A stretch of 64,000 nucleotides of DNA from the NCBI GenBank assembly GCA_016218045.1, contig JACRFB010000016.1:50591-114590 (forward strand). The letters are read 5' to 3'. Position numbers and translations under genes: made by a program. Of this stretch, positions 45,939 through 53,206 are shown piece after piece. Below the pieces are notes generated by a model. The model saw only the letters and a list, made by a program, of their open reading frames with translations. It was not told where the DNA came from and did not search any database. Source of the DNA: Ignavibacteriota bacterium (GTDB lineage Bacteria; Bacteroidota; Ignavibacteria; SZUA-365). Each line of letters begins with the position of its first letter. Position 1 is the stretch's first letter.

Positions 45939-47669
45939 TCAGTCTTTGATTGTAAAGTACCGTGCATCGGGATGATGCACGATGAGGGCGCTTGTGCTTT
46001 GCTCGGGAACAAGCTGCCACTCGTCAGTAAGCGTGACGTCGATGCGCTCCGGTTTCAGGAGAGCAAAGAGCTGTTTCTGGTCTTCCAAATTGGGGCACGC
46101 CGGATAGCCGAAGGAATAGCGCGATCCCTGATACCCCTGCGAGAATAGGCGCCGGATCGACTCGGCATCCTGATGTCCGATCCCGAGTTCGCGCCGGATC
46201 TCCTTATGCCAGAATTCCGCAAGGGCTTCGGCGCATTCGACGGTCAGCCCATGCATGTAGAGGTATTCCTGGAATTTACCGTCCGCAAAAAGTCGGGCGG
46301 TGTACTCGCTGGCATGAGACCCCATGGTGACGAGATGGAATGCGCACACATCCGTGTTTCCACTTTCACCGGGCGTGAAGTAATCCGCAATACAAAGATG
46401 CCTGTCGGACGTCTGCCGAGGGAATTGGAAACGCTGCCATTCAACGAGTTCATCACGCGCATACACTGTCTTGAGCCATGTGGTGTGCAAACCGGATTCG
46501 TCCGTATCAATTGGCCTGCCTACAACGAGATCGTTGCCTTCCGACCAGCAGGGGAAATACCCATACACGAGGGCCGGCTCCAGCACGGCATCTTTTCGCG
46601 CCTGGTCTTTGACCCGTTCGAGTGCCGGACGAATTTCCTTCTGCAGAAGCGCCTCGTAGTCGGATTCCGTGAGTGCGCCCCGGCGTACCTGCCACTGGCC
46701 CCGGATCAACGCCACTTCATTAATAAATTCGAAGACGTGGTCCAATGAAATGTCTCGCACGACCCGTGAACCGAAGAACGGGGGAACAGGCACCTGAACA
46801 TCGCGTCGCACGAACGATTCGCGCCGCACATCCTGAGCATGGACCGAGGCCTCCGCGACTTTTGCTTCGGTGCCCGACAGAACCGCCTCCTGATGTACTC
46901 GCGGCTGCGTCGCGGCGGATTCACCCGAAATGACCCTTTCCATAAAAGCGAGACCGTCGAATGCATCGTTGGCGTACGCGACATCCCCGTCGTACACGGC
47001 CCGGAGATCCTGCTCCACAAAGCGCCGTGTCAACGCGGCTCCGCCGAGAACAACAGGAATCTGCATGCCCCTGTGGCGCATAAGTTCCAGGTTCTCTTTC
47101 ATGATCACCGTGGATTTAACCAGCAGTCCGCTCATCCCGATGGCGTCTGCCTTGTGTTCCTCCACCGCGTTCAGCATCGTCTCGACGGGCACCTTGATGC
47201 CGAGGTTGATCACTTTGTACCCGTTGTTGCTCAGGATGATGTCCACGAGATTTTTCCCGATGTCGTGGACGTCGCCTTTCACGGTTGCGAGTACCAGCGT
47301 GCCTTTGTGTATGCCGTCGACTTTGTCCATGAATTGTTCGAGATATGCCACTGCCGCCTTCATGGTCTCGGCGGACTGCAGCACAAAGGGAAGCTGCATT
47401 TGACCCGAACCGAACAATTCGCCGACGATCTTCATTCCGCCAAGCAGAATGGTGTTGATGATGTCGATCGCGGGATACTGGCGCAGGGCCTCGTCGAGAT
47501 CGGTTTGCAGGCCGATTGCGTCGCCGTCCACGATGCGGCGCTGCAGTCGTTCATCAACAGGCGCAGTGTCGGCGATGGCTTCCACCACACGTTCCGTCGT
47601 CGTCGAGAAGTGTTTCATCAACTCCGCGAGAGGATCGTACGTGCACGCTCGCTGCTTTTGCCCGTTCAT
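45939..47669 (-). CDS. Stand-alone C-terminal half of cobalamin-dependent methionine synthase
   Basis: This 576-residue protein corresponds to the MetH cap, B12-binding and reactivation domains. The cap starts with VDERLQRRIVDGD and GMKIVGELFGSGQMQLPFVLQSAE. The B12 domain has the cobalt-ligand motif GDVHDIGKNLVDI with SGLLVKST and VVLGGAALT. The reactivation domain (residues about 300-570) has YGYFPCWSEGN and SYRFSFGYPACPNL-like sequence with AdoMet-binding features. The homocysteine and methyl-tetrahydrofolate domains are absent, and the DNA upstream holds the divergent Rrf2 gene, so they are not adjacent. The start was set at the ATG at 47669. The frame stays open to a TTG at 47801, but that stretch overlaps the Rrf2 promoter. 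Confidence 0.87.
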   Translation of the reverse strand: MNGQKQRACTYDPLAELMKHFSTTTERVVEAIADTAPVDERLQRRIVDGDAIGLQTDLDEALRQYPAIDIINTILLGGMKIVGELFGSGQMQLPFVLQSAETMKAAVAYLEQFMDKVDGIHKGTLVLATVKGDVHDIGKNLVDIILSNNGYKVINLGIKVPVETMLNAVEEHKADAIGMSGLLVKSTVIMKENLELMRHRGMQIPVVLGGAALTRRFVEQDLRAVYDGDVAYANDAFDGLAFMERVISGESAATQPRVHQEAVLSGTEAKVAEASVHAQDVRRESFVRRDVQVPVPPFFGSRVVRDISLDHVFEFINEVALIRGQWQVRRGALTESDYEALLQKEIRPALERVKDQARKDAVLEPALVYGYFPCWSEGNDLVVGRPIDTDESGLHTTWLKTVYARDELVEWQRFQFPRQTSDRHLCIADYFTPGESGNTDVCAFHLVTMGSHASEYTARLFADGKFQEYLYMHGLTVECAEALAEFWHKEIRRELGIGHQDAESIRRLFSQGYQGSRYSFGYPACPNLEDQKQLFALLKPERIDVTLTDEWQLVPEQSTSALIVHHPDARYFTIKD

Positions 47670-47794
47670 CTCTGCCGATATCCGATTTTCATAGCCCTCA
47701 ATATACAAATCTTTCGAATCGCGAGGGACTCGCCAGCGATGCACTCCCGCCAGCCGCTGTATGTCGTCACGGGGATGGCGGGGGAATATTTCGC

Positions 47795-47823
47795 TTGACA
47801 AAGCTTTGCAAACAGCGTAGATT
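47795..47823 (+). promoter_or_regulatory. Sigma-70-type promoter of the Rrf2 gene
   Basis: TTGACA (47795-47800), exactly 17 bases, then TAGATT (47818-47823), about 50 bp before the Rrf2 start codon. The palindrome AAAGCTTT between the boxes could be part of an operator. The fit to an enterobacterial sigma-70 consensus is unusual for the Bacteroidota group. Confidence 0.55.
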
Positions 47824-47874
47824 CGCCCTATAAGGTTTCATACTCTTCTATTCCATAACTGAGAGGAGCAAACA

Positions 47875-48396
47875 ATGCTGTACTCCAAGACGGCGCAATA
47901 TTCTATCCAGGCCATGCTTTTCATCGCGGCGAACCACACGGAAAGCAATATCCTGGTTCGTGATATTGCGATGGCGCTCGATCTTCCTGCTTCCTTTCTC
48001 AGTAAAATTCTGCAGTCGCTCAGCCGGTACGGTTTCTTGAATTCGGTCAAAGGCCCGCGTGGCGGTTTCAGCCTTTCTGAGAAGGGCGCGACCTCGACCG
48101 TTGCACAGCTCGTCGAAGTGATCGACGGTCCGATGGACTTCGATATGTGTCTCGCGGGTTTCGATCCCTGTAATAACGAGAATCCGTGCCCGTTCCACGA
48201 CCAGTGGAAACGCATTCGCGAGGAGATCCGCGATCTTGTCGCGAAAAAGAGCATCATGAAGCTCTCGAACGATCTTCCTAATAAATACAGGCCTGTTCTG
48301 CTCGGTAGTGGGGCTGTCATCGAGAAAAATAAACTGCTCAAGCCGGCAAAAAAGACAACGGCGAAGGCCAAGCCCGCAGCGAAAAAGCGCCGCTAA
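47875..48396 (+). CDS. Rrf2-family transcriptional regulator
   Basis: This 173-residue winged-helix regulator starts at the ATG at 47875, with GAGAGGAG seven bases upstream. The Rrf2 N-terminus YSKTAQYSIQAMLFIA is clear; the recognition helix lies in LDLPASFLSKILQSLSRYGFL, and the wing in KGPRGGFSLSEKG. Three Cys (92, 99 and 105, within MCLAGFDPCNNENPCPF) match the Fe-S ligand region of IscR/NsrR-type members, so redox, NO or iron sensing is inferred. The last 20 residues are Lys/Ala-rich (KKTTAKAKPAAKKRR), an unusual histone-like tail. Divergent MetH-C is a possible target. Confidence 0.92.
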   Translation: MLYSKTAQYSIQAMLFIAANHTESNILVRDIAMALDLPASFLSKILQSLSRYGFLNSVKGPRGGFSLSEKGATSTVAQLVEVIDGPMDFDMCLAGFDPCNNENPCPFHDQWKRIREEIRDLVAKKSIMKLSNDLPNKYRPVLLGSGAVIEKNKLLKPAKKTTAKAKPAAKKRR

Positions 48397-48413
48397 TTCC
48401 CGACTCAACGGGA

Positions 48414-48440
48414 GTGCCCGCGCGTGTGTACGCGGGGCAC
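48414..48440 (+). other. GC-rich hairpin after the Rrf2 gene
   Basis: Inverted repeats 48414-48422 and 48431-48440 (one bulged G, eight-base loop) begin 18 bp past the Rrf2 stop. There is no T tract. It may be a weak terminator, or an attenuation or mRNA-processing element between the Rrf2 gene and the next small gene. Confidence 0.4.
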
Positions 48441-48490
48441 ATCCTGCCGGTTTCCGCACATTTTCGGCGTTGCCCGCCGAAGGAGTGCAC

Positions 48491-48952
48491 ATGCTTACGG
48501 ACGAACTCGACGCACGCGAGATCACGGTTGTTGTGTCCCGCGACATCCGCCGCATCCTCACGACGCTCGACACCCTCGTCGGTGTGCTTCGTCATGGGAC
48601 GTTGCGGTATCAGTACCTAGCCTTGCGGGAGGACGTGCTCGCCCTTCACCGTCGACTCGAATCGCGACGCGAGGCCGTGGATGATGAAACCGAAAGCACG
48701 CGTGGCACAATCTCCCGCGAGCCCATGCGCAGCCCGCAAGATGCCCTCGACGCCGCACCCTTCGCGCTGTTAACAGTTCTCGAAAAACAAACGGCGTTGC
48801 TTGTGGATTCTTGCGAGGACAAGGCGAGCCGCTGCGCGGACAGGGATACCTCGGCTCTGATGGTGTACGCATCGAGGGTGCTCTTTGGCGTGAAGACGAA
48901 GCTGCTTACCGATCTCGCCCTGCATGAACGGTTTCATGACTACTGGGTCTGA
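48491..48952 (+). CDS. Small helical protein of unknown function
   Basis: This 153-residue protein starts at the ATG at 48491 with AGGAG six bases upstream. It looks mostly alpha-helical: residues 8-58 (REITVVVSRDIRRILTTL and RYQYLALREDVLALH) and 85-150 (LLTVLEKQTALLVDSCED and ALMVYASRVLFGVKTKLL), with a polar linker between. There is no signal peptide, membrane helix or recognisable motif. It lies 94 bp downstream of the Rrf2 gene on the same strand and is convergent with the thiamine-binding protein gene. Its function is unknown; a helical-bundle regulator or partner of Rrf2 is conceivable but not shown. Confidence 0.65.
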   Translation: MLTDELDAREITVVVSRDIRRILTTLDTLVGVLRHGTLRYQYLALREDVLALHRRLESRREAVDDETESTRGTISREPMRSPQDALDAAPFALLTVLEKQTALLVDSCEDKASRCADRDTSALMVYASRVLFGVKTKLLTDLALHERFHDYWV

Positions 48953-48990
48953 TCTCTCCGCACCATCTTGACTGAGACGAAGCAGGACCC

Positions 48991-49299
48991 CTACACTGAA
49001 ATTGTCCGGCCGAGCAGTTCCCTGATCCTTTCCGTTTTGCTCGTCATACGGCTTGCATCTCCGGCTCGATAATCGACCTTCATCGAGACGTTGATCCGCC
49101 TGCAGTCCGCCGCAAGTGACTCGAAACAACGATGGACAACATCCATCACGTCGGTCCACTGACCCTCGAGGATTGTGCCCATTGGTGTCAATTGATATGG
49201 GAGACCGCTACGGTCGATGATATCGATACAGCGCGCCACGTAATTACTGACGCTTTCGCCTTTGTCGGTCGGAAAAATTGTGAGCTCGCAGAGTATCAT
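48991..49299 (-). CDS. MTH1187 family thiamine-binding protein
   Basis: This 102-residue protein matches the DUF77/YqgV-type family: it begins ILCELTIFPTDKGESVSNYVARCIDII and has LTPMGTILEGQW and VSMKVDYRAG. Members form tetramers that bind thiamine or related pyrimidines; the physiological role is unclear. The start was set at the ATG at 49299, with GGAG six bases upstream; a second ATG lies six bases further upstream. It is divergent from miaB, with 115 bp between start codons. Confidence 0.85.
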   Translation of the reverse strand: MILCELTIFPTDKGESVSNYVARCIDIIDRSGLPYQLTPMGTILEGQWTDVMDVVHRCFESLAADCRRINVSMKVDYRAGDASRMTSKTERIRELLGRTISV

Positions 49300-49414
49300 A
49301 TCCATCTCCAGTTGGTGCGTGTGGAATTTCGTACTTTTCTTACTGTGTTGCATCTCACAGGAATTGCCCCTATTTTTATTAGTTATGCAAAAAAGGCAGA
49401 GCGAAGCTGACAAC

Positions 49415-50758
49415 ATGGCAGAGAAGGTCGTCCAACGAAGGAAAATCTACATCGAGACTTACGGTTGCCAGATGAACGTGGCAGACACGGAGATCATCAA
49501 CGGCATCCTGCATCGCGAAGGATACGAAGTCGAGAGCAATATTGAGAGCGCTGATGCGATTTTTCTGAATACATGTGCGATACGTGATCATGCCGAACAG
49601 CGCATTTATGGTCGCCTGTCGAATTTCGAGCATTTGAAAAAACGCAGACCGCATCTGGTTGTCGGCGTATTGGGTTGTATGGCGGAACGGTTGCGCACGC
49701 ATCTGCTCGAAGAATCGAAGCTCGTGGATGTTGTCTGCGGTCCCGATGAGTATCGGAAGCTCCCGGCCCTCATTGATGGCGCCCTTCTTGGCGAAAAGGG
49801 AATTCAGATCCAGCTATCACGCAGCGAGACCTACGATGATATCGAGCCGTTGCGCACCGAGGGAATCAGCGCCTGGATCTCGGTCATGCGCGGCTGCGAC
49901 AAGTTCTGCACGTTCTGTGTGGTGCCGTTTACACGCGGCCGTGAACGCAGCCGATCGATGGCAAACATCGTTCACGAAATAGAAATTCTGGTGGCACGCG
50001 GTTTCAAGGAAGTGACCCTACTCGGGCAAAATGTCAATTCCTATCTCGACGAGGGGAACGACTTCGCCGATTTGCTCGTCGCGGCTGCCGGCGTTGATCC
50101 ATCGTTGCGTGTGCGTTTTACTACCTCGCATCCGCAGGACATGTCCGACAAGCTGATTGCAGCCATCGCCGCTTACGACAATATCTGCAGCTACATTCAT
50201 CTGCCGCTGCAATCAGGATCGGACCGTATCCTCGAGCTGATGAACCGCAATTATTCCGCGGCGGATTACCTCGACCGCATAGGTAAGATCCGGGAGACGA
50301 TCCCCGGCGTTGCACTCTCGACGGATATCATCACCGGTTTCCCCACGGAGACGGAAGACGACCATCGAGCCACGCTTGAAATGATGCGGAAGATCCAGTA
50401 CGATAGCGCCTTCACGTTCAAGTATTCCGCGCGAGAAAACACCAAGGCGTGGAAAATGGGTGACGACATCCCGGAAGAGATCAAAGGTCGACGGCTGGAA
50501 GAGATCATCGAGCTGCAGCGGCACGCGTCGTATCAGCGAAACGTGGCACTGGTCGGTAGTACACAGGTTGTACTTGTGGAAGGCCGCAGCAAACGTTCCG
50601 ACGCTGAATGGATGGGCCGCACCGACACAAATAAAACGGTCATCTTCCCGGCGGCGGGATATGAACCGGGCGATTACATTTCGGTGCGGGTGGACGGTGC
50701 TACTTCCGCCACTCTCTTCGGGACTGTTCTGCGTCACGGTCTCGAGATCGCCGCCTGA
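49415..50758 (+). CDS. miaB: tRNA-2-methylthio-N6-isopentenyladenosine synthase
   Basis: This 447-residue radical-SAM methylthiotransferase modifies A37 of tRNAs that read UNN codons. The N-terminal UPF0004 domain has three cluster Cys (18 in TYGCQMN, 54 in NTCAIRDHAEQR, 88 in LGCMAERL). The radical-SAM motif is Cys161, 165 and 168 in GCDKFCTFCVVPF, followed by TRGRERSRS. A C-terminal TRAM domain begins near residue 380. GGC/TTSHP-type sequence (FTTSHPQDMS) and HLPLQSGSDRIL are family hallmarks. The start was set at the ATG at 49415, though an ATG at 49385 is also in frame; neither has a strong ribosome binding site. It heads a five-gene run. Confidence 0.94.
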   Translation: MAEKVVQRRKIYIETYGCQMNVADTEIINGILHREGYEVESNIESADAIFLNTCAIRDHAEQRIYGRLSNFEHLKKRRPHLVVGVLGCMAERLRTHLLEESKLVDVVCGPDEYRKLPALIDGALLGEKGIQIQLSRSETYDDIEPLRTEGISAWISVMRGCDKFCTFCVVPFTRGRERSRSMANIVHEIEILVARGFKEVTLLGQNVNSYLDEGNDFADLLVAAAGVDPSLRVRFTTSHPQDMSDKLIAAIAAYDNICSYIHLPLQSGSDRILELMNRNYSAADYLDRIGKIRETIPGVALSTDIITGFPTETEDDHRATLEMMRKIQYDSAFTFKYSARENTKAWKMGDDIPEEIKGRRLEEIIELQRHASYQRNVALVGSTQVVLVEGRSKRSDAEWMGRTDTNKTVIFPAAGYEPGDYISVRVDGATSATLFGTVLRHGLEIAA

Positions 50759-50794
50759 TCTCTCACTTCTGGAACATCACCGCGCGGTGCAAAG

Positions 50795-51475
50795 GTGCGC
50801 ATTCTTGATTCATACTGTGTGTTTCTCGTGATTCTCTCGCCACTTGCCGGCTGGGCGCAGAGCGTGCCGCAACTCCGTGCGCTCCATCAGACCGCACAGG
50901 AAGGACGCGTCACGGAATTGAAAGCACAGCTCGAGTCTGTCGATGCGCGGTACCGGGACGATGCAGGATTCGTGTACTTACAGGGGCTCGCGGAATCGAA
51001 CGGCGACTCGGCTGTGGTGTATTACCGCACAGTTGCAAACAAGTACCCCAAAAGCGAGTGGGCCGATGACGCGCTCTGGCGCCTGTTCCAGTTCAGCTCG
51101 GCCATAGGAGCCTACACTGTGGCCGATGAATGGCTTGCCCGCCTGCGAGTCGATTATCCTTCCTCTCCCTATGCCACCGTGACGGAAACCAAAAACGCCT
51201 CCCAAGGCAGCGCCGCCGTCGGCACGGTGGTTACGACGGAATTCTCGGTCCAAGTGGGTGCTTTCAGGCATAGAGAACAGGCGGAAGACCTGATGGAGAT
51301 GATGACGAAGAAGGGATTCGACGCCCGTGTGGTTGAAAAAACAGTTGGCGCAGTGCGCATGTCCGCCGTGTGGATCGGCAGATTTTCACATGCGGACGCA
51401 GCACGAAATCTCGCGCGTAAACTGAAACAACGGTTGGACATCGAAGGGATAATTGTGCGGAGCCAGCAGCCGTGA
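50795..51475 (+). CDS. SPOR-domain periplasmic protein
   Basis: This 226-residue protein starts with a short signal-like N-terminus (FLVILSPLAGWAQ). A TPR-like helical region occupies residues about 25-115 (YLQGLAESNGDSAVVYYRTVA and DDALWRLFQFSSAIGAY). The SPOR domain at residues about 145-222 (TEFSVQVGAFRHREQAEDLMEMM) binds denuded septal peptidoglycan by family knowledge. The GTG at 50795 is the first plausible start; the frame has no better ATG. It follows miaB by 36 bp, and its stop overlaps the next start (GTGA), so translation is coupled to the sigma-54 activator. Confidence 0.8.
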   Translation: MRILDSYCVFLVILSPLAGWAQSVPQLRALHQTAQEGRVTELKAQLESVDARYRDDAGFVYLQGLAESNGDSAVVYYRTVANKYPKSEWADDALWRLFQFSSAIGAYTVADEWLARLRVDYPSSPYATVTETKNASQGSAAVGTVVTTEFSVQVGAFRHREQAEDLMEMMTKKGFDARVVEKTVGAVRMSAVWIGRFSHADAARNLARKLKQRLDIEGIIVRSQQP

Positions 51476-52644
51476 ACGGATTTGAACAGAAGGAATCATT
51501 CAGCGAAAGCATGGATCGCGCGGCGTTTCAAGCGCGTTTCGGAATCATCGGCCGGTCTTTGGAGATGCGGGAAATCATCGATACCGTGATGCAGGTCGCT
51601 CCCACCGATATCACGGTGTTGCTGACCGGCGAGAGCGGCACGGGAAAGGAAGTTCTTGCGCATGCGATACATGGCGGAAGCAAGCGCGCCGATCGGAAAT
51701 TTATCGCGGTGAATTGTGGCGCCATTCCCGAGGGAATACTTGAAAGTGAATTATTCGGACACGAAAAGGGGTCTTTTACCGGGGCGATAGAAACCCGCAA
51801 GGGGTATTTCGAACTCGCGGATGGCGGCACAATTTTCCTTGACGAGATTGGCGATACACCTATCACCACGCAGGTGAAGTTGCTGCGTGTACTGGAAAAC
51901 GGCGAGTTCATGCGAGTCGGGTCGGCTGAACAGCGGCGGACCGACGTGCGTGTGATCGCCGCCACCAATAAGGATCTCGAACAGGAAGTGCGTGCCAAAC
52001 ATTTCCGTCAGGATCTGTATTATCGGTTGCGATCGGTGAATATTCGTATACCGCCGTTGCGCAACAGGCGTTCCGACATAAAGCTGTTTGTGGACATGCT
52101 TCTCAATGATGCACAGCATGCCGCGCCCGCCAATCGCATCATGCTCACCGACGACGCCATGGACGCCCTGATGCGGCATTCCTGGCCCGGAAACATCCGG
52201 GAGTTGAAGAACACACTCGAGAGCATCGCGATACTCGAGCACGGCCACGTCGTTGATGCAACGGTGATCTCGAAATACCTTCCCTCTCATGATCTGTATG
52301 AACATGACCGCGCTCTTCCTGTCTCACTGGGAAAGTCACCGGAACAAGCGGAACGTGAAATGATTATCGGGTTGTTGCGCGGACTGTGGCTGCAGATCGA
52401 GGATCTCAAGCGGCTCGTGGAGCAAGGACAGGCCCATTCGCAGCTTGCACTCCCTTCCGCTGAGGACACGACGGCCGGAACGGGCGGCGTTTCATTGGAT
52501 GAGCTTTCGCTCGAGGAGATCGAGCGCGAAGTCCTGCAGCGTGTTCTCGCGCGGTTTGACGGGAGCAGGAGGCTCGCCGCTCGGTCTCTGAAGATCAGTG
52601 AACGGACCCTGTACCGAAAAATCAAGGAACATGGTCTCGGATGA
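51472..52644 (+). CDS. Sigma-54-dependent activator without sensory domain
   Basis: This 390-residue AAA+ bacterial enhancer-binding protein has only a 25-residue N-terminus and no receiver, GAF or PAS domain. Walker A GESGTGKE lies at residues 53-60 and Walker B GGTIFLDEIGD at 118-128. The sigma-54 contact loop reads GSFTGA (100-105) instead of GAFTGA. The R-finger and sensor II regions look intact, and the Fis-type HTH at the C-terminus is RLAARSLKISERTLYRKIKE. The GTG start overlaps the upstream stop by four bases, and its own stop overlaps lptE by four. It is probably constitutively active or regulated by a partner protein. The target genes are unknown. Confidence 0.92.
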   Translation: MNGFEQKESFSESMDRAAFQARFGIIGRSLEMREIIDTVMQVAPTDITVLLTGESGTGKEVLAHAIHGGSKRADRKFIAVNCGAIPEGILESELFGHEKGSFTGAIETRKGYFELADGGTIFLDEIGDTPITTQVKLLRVLENGEFMRVGSAEQRRTDVRVIAATNKDLEQEVRAKHFRQDLYYRLRSVNIRIPPLRNRRSDIKLFVDMLLNDAQHAAPANRIMLTDDAMDALMRHSWPGNIRELKNTLESIAILEHGHVVDATVISKYLPSHDLYEHDRALPVSLGKSPEQAEREMIIGLLRGLWLQIEDLKRLVEQGQAHSQLALPSAEDTTAGTGGVSLDELSLEEIEREVLQRVLARFDGSRRLAARSLKISERTLYRKIKEHGLG

Positions 52645-53159
52645 AAAAGCTAGTTGCTTTCAGGATTTCCATGTATTTTTGCTTCGCGGTAAGCGTCGCC
52701 TCCCTGATCGGCTGTTACTCGTTTACCGGTGCCTCCGTCCCACAACACTGGACTTCGATTGCAATCCCGTTATTCGACGACGAGAGCGGCTACGGATACG
52801 CCGCGCTCAGAGAGTCCGTCACGAACATGCTCATCGCAAAATTTCAGCGTGATAACACGTTGCGATTGAGAGATAAAGGCGCGGCAAGCGTGGAATTGAG
52901 CGGTGTCATCACCTCGATCGAAGCGGATCAACCTATCGCCGTTTCGCAGGGATCACAAGCAGCCCGGAACCAGCTTGTGATACGCGCAACGGTTGTCCTT
53001 CACGACAACGTTCAAAAAAAACAGGCCTGGAAGAAGACTTTCAGCGCATCGGCGGACTACGCTCCGTCTGGCGGAACCGCCGCCCGCGACGCCGGCCTCC
53101 AGCAAGCAATCGAGAAACTTACAGATGACATCTTGCTGGAAACGATCTCCGCGTGGTAA
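52641..53159 (+). CDS. LptE-like LPS-assembly lipoprotein
   Basis: This 172-residue lipoprotein has its signal ending at VASLIGCYS with lipid Cys near residue 25. The mature part starts YSFTGASVPQHWTSIAIPLFDDES, the pattern of the Bacteroidota LptE family. By family knowledge it forms the plug/assembly partner of the LptD outer-membrane LPS translocon. A conserved beta-alpha-beta core and an amphipathic C-terminus (AIEKLTDDILLETISAW) are visible. It overlaps the sigma-54 activator stop by four bases (ATGA), so coupling is likely. gmhA elsewhere in the window shows that the organism makes heptose-type LPS core. Confidence 0.82.
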   Translation: MKKLVAFRISMYFCFAVSVASLIGCYSFTGASVPQHWTSIAIPLFDDESGYGYAALRESVTNMLIAKFQRDNTLRLRDKGAASVELSGVITSIEADQPIAVSQGSQAARNQLVIRATVVLHDNVQKKQAWKKTFSASADYAPSGGTAARDAGLQQAIEKLTDDILLETISAW

Positions 53160-53206
53160 ATTAGTGTTCTTTTTCACTCACTCATGTTGAGGTGTGAACC
53201 ACAATT

